Origin: Candidatus Aminicenantota bacterium
Lineage (GTDB): Bacteria > Acidobacteriota > Aminicenantia > S016-38
Length of the DNA stretch: 64,000 nucleotides
Assembly: GCA_026987025.1 (NCBI GenBank)
Contig: JALSNJ010000026.1
Location: 62,001-126,000, forward strand
Direction: 5' to 3'
The notes beneath the pieces were generated by a model that was given only the letters and a program-made list of their open reading frames with translations, ran no database searches and was not told the DNA's origin. Within the stretch, counting starts at the first letter, position 1. Each line of letters opens with the position of its first letter. Shown one piece after another: positions 24,139 to 32,864 of this stretch. Position numbers and translations under genes: made by a program.

Positions 24139-24605
24139 AATTAATACCCTTAGAAGCGGGGGAACCTCCCGGTGCCCCTGAAATTTTCCTGAAGAAGGAA
24201 GTGATGTACCTACCCTTTTATCTATTCTCGGCCCTTTATTCAGGAGGAAGGGAAGTGCTTTACCTGGTGGATGCCCTGAGGGGTAAGACCCTGAGGGTTG
24301 AAGGTTCGCTTATGGAAAAGGCTGTGGAAGCCAAATTCCGGTTCCCGGCGAAAATATCGCCTTTAAGGGCCGAGGAATTACTTCTGCCTGAGGCGAGGTT
24401 TCCGATGGGCCTCCTTTTCAGAACCAGGCTGAAAAACCTCCGGTTCCGGGAAAGGGTCCTTTATCCTTTTGTGGTTTATTACAGAAGGAAGGGAAAAGGA
24501 TACACGGTGGATGTTTTTGACGGGCTCAGCGGAAAGAAGGAAAATCTTTTCGCTAAGGAAATGGTCATAGACATGCTGATAAACCAAAAAGGGGGAGAAA
24601 GATGA
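24135..24605 (+). CDS. Hypothetical protein, 156 residues
   Basis: I do not recognise this protein. It is soluble-looking, basic and rich in Leu, Arg and Phe, with mixed beta and helix (YLPFYLFSALYSGGREVLYLVD, then RERVLYPFVVYYRRKGKGYTV, given in part). It has no signal peptide and no cysteine pair. It starts by ATGA overlap with the small membrane gene and its stop overlaps the M14 peptidase start, so it belongs to the same transcript. It might be a cytosolic partner of the small membrane proteins. Confidence 0.72.
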   Translation: MKLIPLEAGEPPGAPEIFLKKEVMYLPFYLFSALYSGGREVLYLVDALRGKTLRVEGSLMEKAVEAKFRFPAKISPLRAEELLLPEARFPMGLLFRTRLKNLRFRERVLYPFVVYYRRKGKGYTVDVFDGLSGKKENLFAKEMVIDMLINQKGGER

Positions 24606-27600
24606 AAAAAATTTTGTTTTTTTTAATTTTGCTTCTCTACTCAATGGCTGCAGGTCTGGAGGCTCTCATACCCTTGGTTCTCAAGGATACCAATGAAGAT
24701 GGGATCTACGACTCCTCTCCCTATTCCTTCTCCCTTCAGACCGATGATCTGGTACAGCTGGCGGTAGCGGCGGAGGTGGCCTACAAACTGGGGTTCTACT
24801 CAGGGGAGTACATAGAGCTTACCGGAAGGGGAAGGGCGAGGATAATAATCCGGCGGAACAGAAACCTGCCCATGGGGGTGGGGGCCGTCAGGCTGGAGGG
24901 AAGGGACATAATCATTGAGGGAAACGATAACAAAGGCCTCCTGGCAACCCGGGAGTTTTTCTGGAGGTGGCCCTATGTCTGGAAGCTGGAGGGGGAGGGA
25001 AGCCTTACCTGGCCCCAGGCCATAAAGGAAATGGAGGAAACCCTAAAAAACGAAGGGGTGAAGGTAAAACTCTCCCTTCAGGGTCTGAGGATAATGGGCC
25101 GCACCTCCCCCACCTCCTCCACATACCTCCAGAGGGGAGAAATTATAGAGGCGGTCTTCAGGGTGAAGGGCAACTTCAGGGCACTTGAAGGATACCTTGA
25201 AAATCTCCGTGAGGAAAGGAGGAGGGGCAGGAAGCCCTTTGAGCTGAATTTCCCTTACATAAAACTTCTAACCTTTGTCCAGGGAAAGAGCAGGGTTTCC
25301 TTGAAAAGGTGGGGGAACCCTGAGGATTTTCTCAGGCCTTCCTATGGGGTATTCCCTGGAAAGAAGAATGCTAAACCTCCGGAAATGGAAAACCTCCTTT
25401 CCTCACCCCTGGCCCTTATACTGGAAAGGAACGCGGGCAAGGGGGCCATAGCCTTCGCCTTCCGGACCGGGCTTTCAACCGCCGAGGCCCATTTTCCCTT
25501 CGTTTTTCTGTCGGAAAAGGAACTTCCCCCGCAAAGGCCAGCGGTGGTTCTGGGAAAGGGGAAACTCAGCGAAATACACAGGGCAGCGGAGGAAACCCAG
25601 GGTCTCTGCCTGGAGAGGGGAGAAAGGTTCTGGTTCCTGAAGCCAGAATGCGCCGGGGAGTTCTCATCGTCCTTCCTCTTCCCAGCCCTTAGAGGGGAGA
25701 AAAACCTCTATTTTTCCAGGTTCTTCCTGGAAAAGATGAGGTTCGCCCTTCCCCCCTCCGCCCAGAAGACCCTTCTGGGGGAGCACATCGGAAGGGCTTA
25801 CATTTCAGGGGAGAGCTACGGTAAGGTCCTGGTCTATTCCAAGGGGATAGAGGAAAAGGACGAAGGGGAAAGGCTAAAGGAACTGCTCCAGGGGATAAAA
25901 TACACCAGGGCCTTAGCCTATCTAAGCGAAAGCCCGGAAAGAAGGAAAGAGCTGGAAAAGGAGCTGGGGGGAAAGGTAAAGATAAGGTCCGCCTACAAGA
26001 CCGGTTTCTTCTGGATTTTAGAGGAGGTCCTGCCGAAAATAAAGGGGGCCGACAGAATCGTAATCCGTGTGAGAAGGGTATCCCCTGGCAAAGGGGGAGA
26101 GATTCTCTCTTCCCCAAACCAGTTCCTTTACGAGCTGTATCCTGTGGACGAAATTTTATCCAAAAAATTAAGGATTCCCCTTGACAGAATAGAGCTCGTT
26201 CTGGAGGAAAGCGGCCCCCTCTACAGGGTGGAGGCCTATAAAAAAGGGAAATCTCTGGGATATTTTAAACTTGACCCTCCCCTCCTCAGGGACCCCTTTC
26301 CCAGGGTGGGAGGCTGGGTCTTAGCCTGGAGAGGAAATTCCACTGTCCTTTCCAAAAGGCTGAAAACCGACCCGGAGCTGGCCTGGGAGTTTTACAGGAG
26401 GAAGTTCCTTCCCTGGCTCTGGAAGTTCATAATGAGGAAAACCCGGGGGAAACCCACCTGGGATAAGCAGCCCTTCTTCTCTTACATAGAAATTAGTTTT
26501 GAGGCCCCGGAGCCGGACTTCAGGCTGGGACTGGACCAGGAGCTGGTAAGCTCCACAGAGGCCCTTCACGACGAATTTTACTTCTTTACCCTTTACTTCG
26601 TGGCCAAGCTCCTTAAACCAGCGGAGAAGGGAGGAAGGCTCAGGGAAAACCTCTTTCCAGGGGCGGTGCTTCCCTACATGAAAACCTCCCCGGGGGGAAT
26701 GAAGTTCAGGGTCAAGGTTTATGATTACAGGAAGCCCGGAATCTACCTCAGGGAAAAACAACTTTCCAGGTTCTATCCGGAGGGGAAGGTTAAGTTAAGG
26801 CTTATGGGCTGGGACCAGGACCGCCTGTGGGCGGAGCTTGACTTTGAAAAAAAGGAGGACTTCATCCTATACGGAAGGGGAATTTCCAGGGTGAAGAGAA
26901 TAGAATTTCCCCAGGACCTCCTTCTGACCCTCAGGTTCAGGGATAGGAAAAAAACCTTCCATCTCAAGGGCAAGATAAAAAGTCCATCCTGCAAGCCCGC
27001 CTCCCCGGATTGGTCCCATCCCCTTTCCCCGGCCCAGGCCAGATGCCTGGCAACCAGGGCCGGTTATTCTTACCCCCTGGCCACCAGCTTCCTGGGAAGG
27101 TGGATATTGGCAGTGGAGAAAATAAGCTCCAAAGGGCCCAGGTACTCCCCGTCCCACTTTTCCCTTAAAAAGCCTACCCTCCTACTGAACGCAAGGCAAC
27201 ACGCCAACGAGGTCTCCTCCACATCCTATCTTCTCAAATTCCTTCTGGATTCCCCACCTGCGGACCTGAACTATGCTGCCATCCCGGTGGAAAACCCCGA
27301 CGGGGCCTATCTGGCCCTGGAAATGATGGAAAGGGAAAATCCCCTCCATTCTCTGCACGCCGGGCGCTACAATGCCTTAGGGGCGGACATAGGTTATCAC
27401 ACCAAGGGCTTTTTCCCCTATGCCCCGGAGGGCTATGCCAGGGCAGTTTTGAAAAGGAGGTGGAAGGCCGATTTATTCCTTAACCTCCACGGCTATCCCT
27501 CCCACGAATGGGTACAGCAGTTTACCGGTTATCTGCCCTTTCCCTACAGAAATTACTGGATTCCCCGGGGACATTTCTTCTACTTCTCCTCCGTAGAGAA

Positions 27601-28018
27601 TCCCCTCAACAGGGAATTTTCCCGCAAAAGCATCTCTCTTTTGAAATTCCTGGCAAAGAGGCTCTCCTCGGACCCCAAGCTCAGAAATTTCAACCGCAGA
27701 CTCTACAGGAGATATTATCGCTGGGCACAAAGATGGAACCCCCATGCCTTCAAAATGGAGTTTGTGGAAGGCTATAACATCTACTGGAAGGACGGGCGAA
27801 GGGTGAAGTTGACCTCTGCCCCGCCCATCTCCAGCGAGGTCCCGGAATTCACGGACGAGACGGCCTCGGGGGATTTTCTCCGCTACCTTATATACTGCGG
27901 AATCCAATACCTGAGGGCCCATGCCGAATTCCTCATGAGGAACAGGAAAAATCCCGTGGTGATCTTTCACCAGGGGGATTTCGGCATAACCCAGAAATTC
28001 CTCAGGCCCATGTGGTAG
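24602..28018 (+). CDS. Large exported M14-type zinc carboxypeptidase
   Basis: The 1138-residue protein has a signal peptide (MKKILFFLILLLYSMAAG). The first 850 residues hold several beta-rich regions that I do not recognise. The C-terminal 250 residues are an M14 carboxypeptidase domain: zinc ligands His867 and Glu870 in ARQHANEVSST, PVENPDGAYL, His963 in LNLHGYPSHEW, and a candidate catalytic Glu (1082 or 1086) in PEFTDETASG. It should act outside the cytosol on peptides or on a modified cell-wall peptide. GGGGGAGA lies just before the ATG. It ends the six-gene cassette with the M24 protein, SSS symporter and small genes. Confidence 0.88.
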   Translation: MKKILFFLILLLYSMAAGLEALIPLVLKDTNEDGIYDSSPYSFSLQTDDLVQLAVAAEVAYKLGFYSGEYIELTGRGRARIIIRRNRNLPMGVGAVRLEGRDIIIEGNDNKGLLATREFFWRWPYVWKLEGEGSLTWPQAIKEMEETLKNEGVKVKLSLQGLRIMGRTSPTSSTYLQRGEIIEAVFRVKGNFRALEGYLENLREERRRGRKPFELNFPYIKLLTFVQGKSRVSLKRWGNPEDFLRPSYGVFPGKKNAKPPEMENLLSSPLALILERNAGKGAIAFAFRTGLSTAEAHFPFVFLSEKELPPQRPAVVLGKGKLSEIHRAAEETQGLCLERGERFWFLKPECAGEFSSSFLFPALRGEKNLYFSRFFLEKMRFALPPSAQKTLLGEHIGRAYISGESYGKVLVYSKGIEEKDEGERLKELLQGIKYTRALAYLSESPERRKELEKELGGKVKIRSAYKTGFFWILEEVLPKIKGADRIVIRVRRVSPGKGGEILSSPNQFLYELYPVDEILSKKLRIPLDRIELVLEESGPLYRVEAYKKGKSLGYFKLDPPLLRDPFPRVGGWVLAWRGNSTVLSKRLKTDPELAWEFYRRKFLPWLWKFIMRKTRGKPTWDKQPFFSYIEISFEAPEPDFRLGLDQELVSSTEALHDEFYFFTLYFVAKLLKPAEKGGRLRENLFPGAVLPYMKTSPGGMKFRVKVYDYRKPGIYLREKQLSRFYPEGKVKLRLMGWDQDRLWAELDFEKKEDFILYGRGISRVKRIEFPQDLLLTLRFRDRKKTFHLKGKIKSPSCKPASPDWSHPLSPAQARCLATRAGYSYPLATSFLGRWILAVEKISSKGPRYSPSHFSLKKPTLLLNARQHANEVSSTSYLLKFLLDSPPADLNYAAIPVENPDGAYLALEMMERENPLHSLHAGRYNALGADIGYHTKGFFPYAPEGYARAVLKRRWKADLFLNLHGYPSHEWVQQFTGYLPFPYRNYWIPRGHFFYFSSVENPLNREFSRKSISLLKFLAKRLSSDPKLRNFNRRLYRRYYRWAQRWNPHAFKMEFVEGYNIYWKDGRRVKLTSAPPISSEVPEFTDETASGDFLRYLIYCGIQYLRAHAEFLMRNRKNPVVIFHQGDFGITQKFLRPMW

Positions 28019-28038
28019 CAAAGGGAGGGACTAATTTA

Positions 28039-28044
28039 TATAAT
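28039..28044 (+). promoter_or_regulatory. -10 box of a leaderless promoter for the Fe-alcohol dehydrogenase
   Basis: A perfect TATAAT ends 6 bases before the ATG at 28051. The -35 region (TAGCAA, 28016-28021) is weak. There is no Shine-Dalgarno sequence at a useful distance. Confidence 0.5.
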
Positions 28045-28050
28045 TCCCCT

Positions 28051-29178
28051 ATGAGGGAATTTGAATTCACCTTTCCAACAAGGATATTGTTCGCCCGGGA
28101 TGCCTTCAGAAAGGTAGGGGAAATAGCCTCCCCCCTGGGAAGTAGGTTTCTCCTGGTGACCGGTAAGAGCTTCGCCCGGAAACAGGGACTGGTGGACGAA
28201 ATAGTAAAGCAACTTTCCCCGGCGAAGGTGGTCCACTTCAACGGTATCACGCCCAATCCCAAGGTGGAGGAGGTGGAAAGAGGAACCGAGCTCGCCCGGC
28301 GGGAAGGCGCCGATGCGGTGATAGCCCTGGGCGGCGGCTCTGTGATGGATGCCTCCAAGTTTATCGCCGCCCTGGCGGTAAGCGAAGGAAACCCCTGGGA
28401 TTACGCTACGGGGAAAAGGAAATTCTCCGCCTCCTTGCCGGTGATAACGGTGCCCACGGTTCCGGCTTCGGGCTCCGAGGCAGACCCCTTTGCAGTGCTC
28501 TCAAATCCCCGGGTGGGGGAAAAGAGGGGGCTTTACTCCCCCCATTTCTGGCCCAAGGTAGCCGTATGGGATCCCCTTCTGACCCACACCTTACCCTCCT
28601 CGGTCCTTAAGGACGGGGTGGTGGACATAATCTCCCACGCCATAGAGGGTTATATTTCCGGCCAGGAAGCAAAGCTCCAGAACCGTTTCACCGAGGGCCT
28701 CGTAAAAACCGTTATGGAGGCGTGGGAGGAGCTGTCCCGTGGGAACAAAGAAGTCCTGGACGCCCTCTGCTGGGCCTCCACTCTGGCCATCTCCCCCTTC
28801 CTCTCCGCAGGCAGGGGGGGGCATTTCGTTCTTCACGGCATAGAACATGCCCTTTCCGGCCTCTACGACCACATAACCCACGGAAGCGGACTGGCGGCCC
28901 TGCTTGTTCCCTACCTCAGAACCGTGGCCAAGAAAAGGCCTCAGAGAGTATCCTCCCTTACCAAGGCCCTCTTTGACCTTTACCACTGGGAAACAGGGTT
29001 GGGGGAGCTGGAGGAATGGATGAAAAAATGGGGGCTTCACAAAACCTTGAAGGAGCTGGGGGTGAAGGACCTCCATACCGTGGAAGAGAAGGCATGGCAA
29101 ACCAGCTCCAACCGTCTGGAAAGCGTAGGTCTTTCCAGGGCAGACCTGAGAAGGATACTGGAGGAGGCCTATGATTGA
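28051..29178 (+). CDS. Iron-containing (group III) alcohol dehydrogenase
   Basis: The 375-residue protein is a Fe-ADH. It shows FEFTFPTRILFARDA at the N terminus, the NAD(P)-binding GGGSVMDASKFIA, PASGSEADPFAV, and metal ligands Asp and His in GVVDIISHAIEGY with two more His in HGIEHALSGLYDHITHG. It probably oxidises or reduces an alcohol or aldehyde; BDH-like (butanol dehydrogenase) members are closest by eye. The ATG at 28051 is chosen because TATAAT ends 6 bases before it and the N terminus then fits the family; an upstream in-frame start at 28012 would lie within the promoter. It overlaps the flavin reductase gene by 8 bases. Confidence 0.92.
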   Translation: MREFEFTFPTRILFARDAFRKVGEIASPLGSRFLLVTGKSFARKQGLVDEIVKQLSPAKVVHFNGITPNPKVEEVERGTELARREGADAVIALGGGSVMDASKFIAALAVSEGNPWDYATGKRKFSASLPVITVPTVPASGSEADPFAVLSNPRVGEKRGLYSPHFWPKVAVWDPLLTHTLPSSVLKDGVVDIISHAIEGYISGQEAKLQNRFTEGLVKTVMEAWEELSRGNKEVLDALCWASTLAISPFLSAGRGGHFVLHGIEHALSGLYDHITHGSGLAALLVPYLRTVAKKRPQRVSSLTKALFDLYHWETGLGELEEWMKKWGLHKTLKELGVKDLHTVEEKAWQTSSNRLESVGLSRADLRRILEEAYD

Positions 29179-29692
29179 GTGGAATCGCTCCCAGTATCCT
29201 GTTCCCTATCCCCTGGTGGTGGTGGTTTCGGGAAGCAAGCCCAATCCCTCCACTTATATCTTCTTCGGCCAGTTCAACGAGCACCCTCCTGTGATAGGCA
29301 TAGGAATTAAGGAGAAAAGGCATACCTATAAAATAATAAGGGAAACGGGGGACTTTTCCGTCAACTTCGTAGACACCTCTCTGTTGAAGGCCGCGGACGC
29401 CGCTGGAATGGTGAGCGGAAGGAGGCATGATAAATCCTCCTTCTTCCGCTGGGAACCCTCCTCTTCTATAATCTCCCCCAGAATAGCCAGCTCCCCCCTT
29501 TCCCTGGAAGCAGTTTACATAGAGGAAGTTAGGTTCACCGACCATATTCTGGTTTTGGGGGAGGTAAAAAAGGCCTGGGTCCGGGAGGGCATCAGGCCCC
29601 AGGATTTTATCCTGAGCTCCTATAGCACCATGGAATATTTATCCCCGGGAGCTTCCATAGAGAAATGGGGCTTCTCCAGAGGTGAACCTTGA
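29171..29692 (+). CDS. Flavin reductase-like FMN-binding protein (flavoredoxin type)
   Basis: The 173-residue protein fits the split-barrel flavin reductase family: YPVPYPLVVVVSG, NEHPPVIGIGIKEKRHTYKII, GDFSVNFVDTSLL, and a SSSIISPRIASSPLSLEA middle. Members bind FMN and act as flavin reductases or flavoredoxins. The gene overlaps the Fe-ADH gene by 8 bases and is followed by an antiporter-like gene, so the three form one transcript. A redox link with the alcohol dehydrogenase is plausible but not shown. Confidence 0.85.
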   Translation: MIEWNRSQYPVPYPLVVVVSGSKPNPSTYIFFGQFNEHPPVIGIGIKEKRHTYKIIRETGDFSVNFVDTSLLKAADAAGMVSGRRHDKSSFFRWEPSSSIISPRIASSPLSLEAVYIEEVRFTDHILVLGEVKKAWVREGIRPQDFILSSYSTMEYLSPGASIEKWGFSRGEP

Positions 29693-30732
29693 ATTTACCC
29701 GTAAAGATACTGATATCCCTCCTTCTTATAACCTTTCTCATAGTGCTGGGAAAGAAGGTCCTCAGGATGGAAAGGGCCACCTATCCTGTTCTGGTGATCT
29801 TTTATGTCCTGGTGGGCTTTGCCTTTTATCCCCTGCTGGAGGGAAAAACGGAGCTGTTTTCCCCTGTTCTTCTCTTTTCCTTGGGGGTGGTGGGTTTCCT
29901 GGAGGGGGCGGCCATAGACCCTGTCAGGCTCAAAGTAAGAATTGATCTAAAAAAGCCCGTCCTGTACTTTCTCCCCTCCCTTCTTTTGTTCTTCGCCCTT
30001 TCCCGGGCTTTCATAGGAAAAACTTTACCCTCCTTAGCCCTGGGCCTTGCTTTGTCCCTGGTCTCCCTCTATGGGGTCAGGGAAGAAAGGAGGGTAACGG
30101 TGGGGGTTTGGGAAGCCCTGGCCATCCCGCTTCTGGCCGTGATCTTCTCCCTGGGGAGGGGGGAGTTTTTCGTGTCCCTGGGCTATCACCTGGTCCTGGC
30201 ATTGATTTTCGGGACCATCGCCTATGTGTCCTTAGGGATAAAGGCCACAGCCGGGGAGGTCAACGCACTGCTTCTGGGAATTCTCCTCTTTTCTTCCGGA
30301 ACCTCCTCCTTCCTCCTACTCTCCCCTATATTCGTGGGATTTGCCTCAGGGGTGGTCTATGCCAACCTTCCCAAACTGGTGGGAACGGAAAGAATGATTC
30401 CAAAACTCATCCCCCTGGAAAAGCCAATTTTCATATTTCTTTTGCTCTATCTGGGTTTCGCCTCCTTCCCGCATTTGTCTTGGAAGGCCCTGGTCGTATC
30501 CTTGGCGTTTTTCCTCGTCAAATCCCTTTACGGATTGGCACTGGGAGAAAAGGGATTCCTTTCCCTTTCTCCCCTATCGGCGGCCATAATCCTAAGCTTC
30601 AGCACCCACTTTCCCCGCCAGCTTCCTCCCCATTTCCTCTCTGCCTTTGCCCTGGTACTACTTCTCCTGGAAGCAGAAGAATACCTCCTTGGGGTAAGGG
30701 AAGCTAAAAGAAAGCTCTATGTAAGGAGGTAA
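29689..30732 (+). CDS. Polytopic membrane protein, cation:proton antiporter-like
   Basis: The 347-residue protein has about ten hydrophobic segments and no large soluble domain. The layout and stretches such as FSLGVVGFLEGAAIDPVRL and SSGTSSFLLLSPIFVGFASG recall the sodium/hydrogen exchanger fold, but the charged motifs of CPA antiporters are not clear, so the function is uncertain. The start is TTG, 3 bases after GAGGTGA, overlapping the flavin reductase stop. Its end overlaps the convergent membrane protein gene by 16 bases. Confidence 0.7.
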   Translation: MNLPVKILISLLLITFLIVLGKKVLRMERATYPVLVIFYVLVGFAFYPLLEGKTELFSPVLLFSLGVVGFLEGAAIDPVRLKVRIDLKKPVLYFLPSLLLFFALSRAFIGKTLPSLALGLALSLVSLYGVREERRVTVGVWEALAIPLLAVIFSLGRGEFFVSLGYHLVLALIFGTIAYVSLGIKATAGEVNALLLGILLFSSGTSSFLLLSPIFVGFASGVVYANLPKLVGTERMIPKLIPLEKPIFIFLLLYLGFASFPHLSWKALVVSLAFFLVKSLYGLALGEKGFLSLSPLSAAIILSFSTHFPRQLPPHFLSAFALVLLLLEAEEYLLGVREAKRKLYVRR

Positions 30733-31115
30733 AGGAGACTGGCTGCCGCCCTGGCTTTAGCTATGGAAAGTATGGAAAGGCCCAGTGCCATGGCCAGAAT
30801 GAAGCCCACTATCAGGCTTGCCACGAAGGACACCAGCCAGGCAATAATGGCCTTTCCCCAGTCGGTGTTAAACACATACTTGATTATCACTATGTAGGCG
30901 AGGATGGCCAAAAGCCATCCTATTGCCGGAACCATACTGAGAATCGCCCCTGCCACCATGCCGAGGAAGGCGGCCAGGGTAGCCTTAAGAAAACCGGCAT
31001 TTTGAATCCCTGCCACCTTCGCCCCTACCCAGAGGAAGAAGGCGGCCACCAGAAGCATCACCACAAAAAACAAAAGCCCCAAACTGGAAAAAGCTGCTAA
31101 GCTTCCTGTGCTCAT
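30717..31115 (-). CDS. Hypothetical membrane protein of 132 residues
   Basis: This short protein has three to four hydrophobic segments (about residues 12-32, 42-80 and 88-120) with many Ala and Gly and few charges. No family is recognised. A strong AAAAGGAGG site precedes its ATG by 5 bases. It follows cmk by 11 bases and is the last gene of the NSS-O-antigen ligase-hisC-cmk operon, ending inside the convergent antiporter-like gene. Confidence 0.72.
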   Translation of the reverse strand: MSTGSLAAFSSLGLLFFVVMLLVAAFFLWVGAKVAGIQNAGFLKATLAAFLGMVAGAILSMVPAIGWLLAILAYIVIIKYVFNTDWGKAIIAWLVSFVASLIVGFILAMALGLSILSIAKARAAASLLYLLT

Positions 31116-31126
31116 TTTTCCTCCTT

Positions 31127-31783
31127 TTATTTTTTTATTAAATTATAGTTTTTTAATTTTTTCCTCACAAATTCCAGAAGGAGCTCCAGCGTCTCCCTCA
31201 CCCCCATATCCGTGGTATCCACCACTAAGGCATCCGGGGCTCTGCGAAGCGGGGAAGCCTCCCTGGAGGAGTCCCTCCGATCCCTTCTTTCTATCTCCTC
31301 CTTTATCTCCTGAAGGGGCCTGGGGTCGTTAAACTGGGCCTTCCTCCTGCGGGCCCTTTCCAAGGGGGAGGCGGTTATGAAAAATTTTACCTCCGCATCC
31401 GGCAGGACCACGGTGCCTATATCCCTCCCCTCCATCACCACAGGATACCTTTCCCGGAAGGACCTCTGAAGTGCCACTAAAGCTCTCCTCACCTCAGGGT
31501 TTGCGGAAATTCTGGAGGAAAGTTCGGATATCTCCGGGGTGTACAAAACATCGGTTACATCCCTTCCCTCCACCAGTATCCTATCCCCCTCAATTTGAAA
31601 ACGCAGCCCCTTAGCTATCTCCGCCGGGTCCCCCCCCTTTTCTTTCCACAGAAGGGCCACTGCCCTGTACATGGCCCCCGTGTTGATGTAAACAAAACCC
31701 AGCTTCTCCGCTAAAAGTTTGGCCAGCGTGCTTTTCCCCGCCCCCGCGGGTCCGTCTATGGCGATGGCAGGATTAGTGGGCAA
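31127..31783 (-). CDS. cmk: Cytidylate kinase
   Basis: The 218-residue protein phosphorylates CMP and dCMP. The P-loop IAIDGPAGAGKSTLAKLLAE, the motif YINTGAMYRAVALL, the substrate loop VVMEGRDIGTVVLPDAEVKFF and RRRKAQFN are canonical. The start is TTG, preceded by GGAGG six bases upstream, and overlaps hisC by 11 bases. Length is as expected for the bacterial monofunctional enzyme. It is fourth in its operon. Confidence 0.96.
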   Translation of the reverse strand: MPTNPAIAIDGPAGAGKSTLAKLLAEKLGFVYINTGAMYRAVALLWKEKGGDPAEIAKGLRFQIEGDRILVEGRDVTDVLYTPEISELSSRISANPEVRRALVALQRSFRERYPVVMEGRDIGTVVLPDAEVKFFITASPLERARRRKAQFNDPRPLQEIKEEIERRDRRDSSREASPLRRAPDALVVDTTDMGVRETLELLLEFVRKKLKNYNLIKK

Positions 31784-32864
31784 GGACCTCCTCCAGCGTC
31801 TTCACGAAGGCTTTGTTTTCTTCTTCGGTCCCTACGGTAACCCTGAAACCTTCCGGGGCATCAAAGGCCCTGGTGTGCCTTACGATTATCCCCCTTTGAA
31901 AGAGACCCCTCACCACTTCCCTGGCATCCCCCGGCGGAATTACAAATACGAAGTTGGCCTGGGTGGGAATGTACCTGAGGCCCAGCCTTTCAAGTTCCCG
32001 GTAAAGGTATTCCTTTCCCTTCAGGTTTACCTCATGGCTCCTTTTTACGAACTCAAGGTCGTCCAGGGCAGCCTCGGCGGCCTTCTGAGCCAAAAGGCTC
32101 ACGGGAAAAGGAGGAACCACCTTCCATACCGCCTCCTTCACTTCCCTCTGGCCGAAGAGGGCATATCCCACCCTCATCCCTGCCAGACCGTATATTTTGG
32201 AAAAGGTCCTCAGGACCACCAGGTTGGGAAAGTCACGAAGAAGCTTCTCCCCCTTGGGATGGGCAGGGCTTTCCACATATTCCCTGTAGGCCTCGTCGTA
32301 TACCACCAGGACATCGTCTGGAACTCTTTCCATAAAGGCCCTGAATTCCCCTTCCTCTATGTGGGTACCCGTGGGGTTGTTGGGGTTGGCGATGAAAATT
32401 ATTCTGGTCCGGGAATCCACCTTGGAGAGGATTCCCTCCAGATCGTATCCGTAGTCCCTGGCAGGGACCTTCAATAGCTCCGCCGGGATTTCCTGCACCG
32501 CTATTTTGTATATGAGGAAGGTTTTATCGGAGGTTATAACCCTGTCGTCTTCCTCCAGAAGGGCCCTGGCTATCCACTTGGCTATCACCGCAGAACCAGG
32601 TCCTACAAGAATATTCTCCGCATCCACCCCCAGCCGAGCGGATAGTTTTTGGGAAAGGTAATAGGAACCTGAGTCAGGATAAAGGCGAACCCTGTCCATC
32701 CATTTTCTTATGGCCTGCAAAGCCAAGGGCGATGTTCCTATGGGGTTTTCGTTGGAGGCCAATTTTGTTACCCTCTCCACCCCCAATTCCCGCTGAGCCT
32801 CCTCCAAGGGTTTTCCAGGTATGTAAACTTCATATGACTGAAGCCTTTTGGGTATTTTTATCAT
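31773..32864 (-). CDS. hisC: Histidinol-phosphate aminotransferase
   Basis: The 363-residue protein is a fold-type I PLP aminotransferase of the HisC branch: KLASNENPIGTSPLAL at the N terminus, ANPNNPTGTHI, DEAYREYV, and the PLP lysine in RTFSKIYGLAGMRVGYA. It would make histidinol phosphate; an aromatic or phenylalanine aminotransferase role is a known alternative for lone hisC genes. No other his gene is in the window. The ATG has GGAGG 6 bases upstream and overlaps the O-antigen ligase gene by 35 bases. Confidence 0.92.
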   Translation of the reverse strand: MIKIPKRLQSYEVYIPGKPLEEAQRELGVERVTKLASNENPIGTSPLALQAIRKWMDRVRLYPDSGSYYLSQKLSARLGVDAENILVGPGSAVIAKWIARALLEEDDRVITSDKTFLIYKIAVQEIPAELLKVPARDYGYDLEGILSKVDSRTRIIFIANPNNPTGTHIEEGEFRAFMERVPDDVLVVYDEAYREYVESPAHPKGEKLLRDFPNLVVLRTFSKIYGLAGMRVGYALFGQREVKEAVWKVVPPFPVSLLAQKAAEAALDDLEFVKRSHEVNLKGKEYLYRELERLGLRYIPTQANFVFVIPPGDAREVVRGLFQRGIIVRHTRAFDAPEGFRVTVGTEEENKAFVKTLEEVLAH

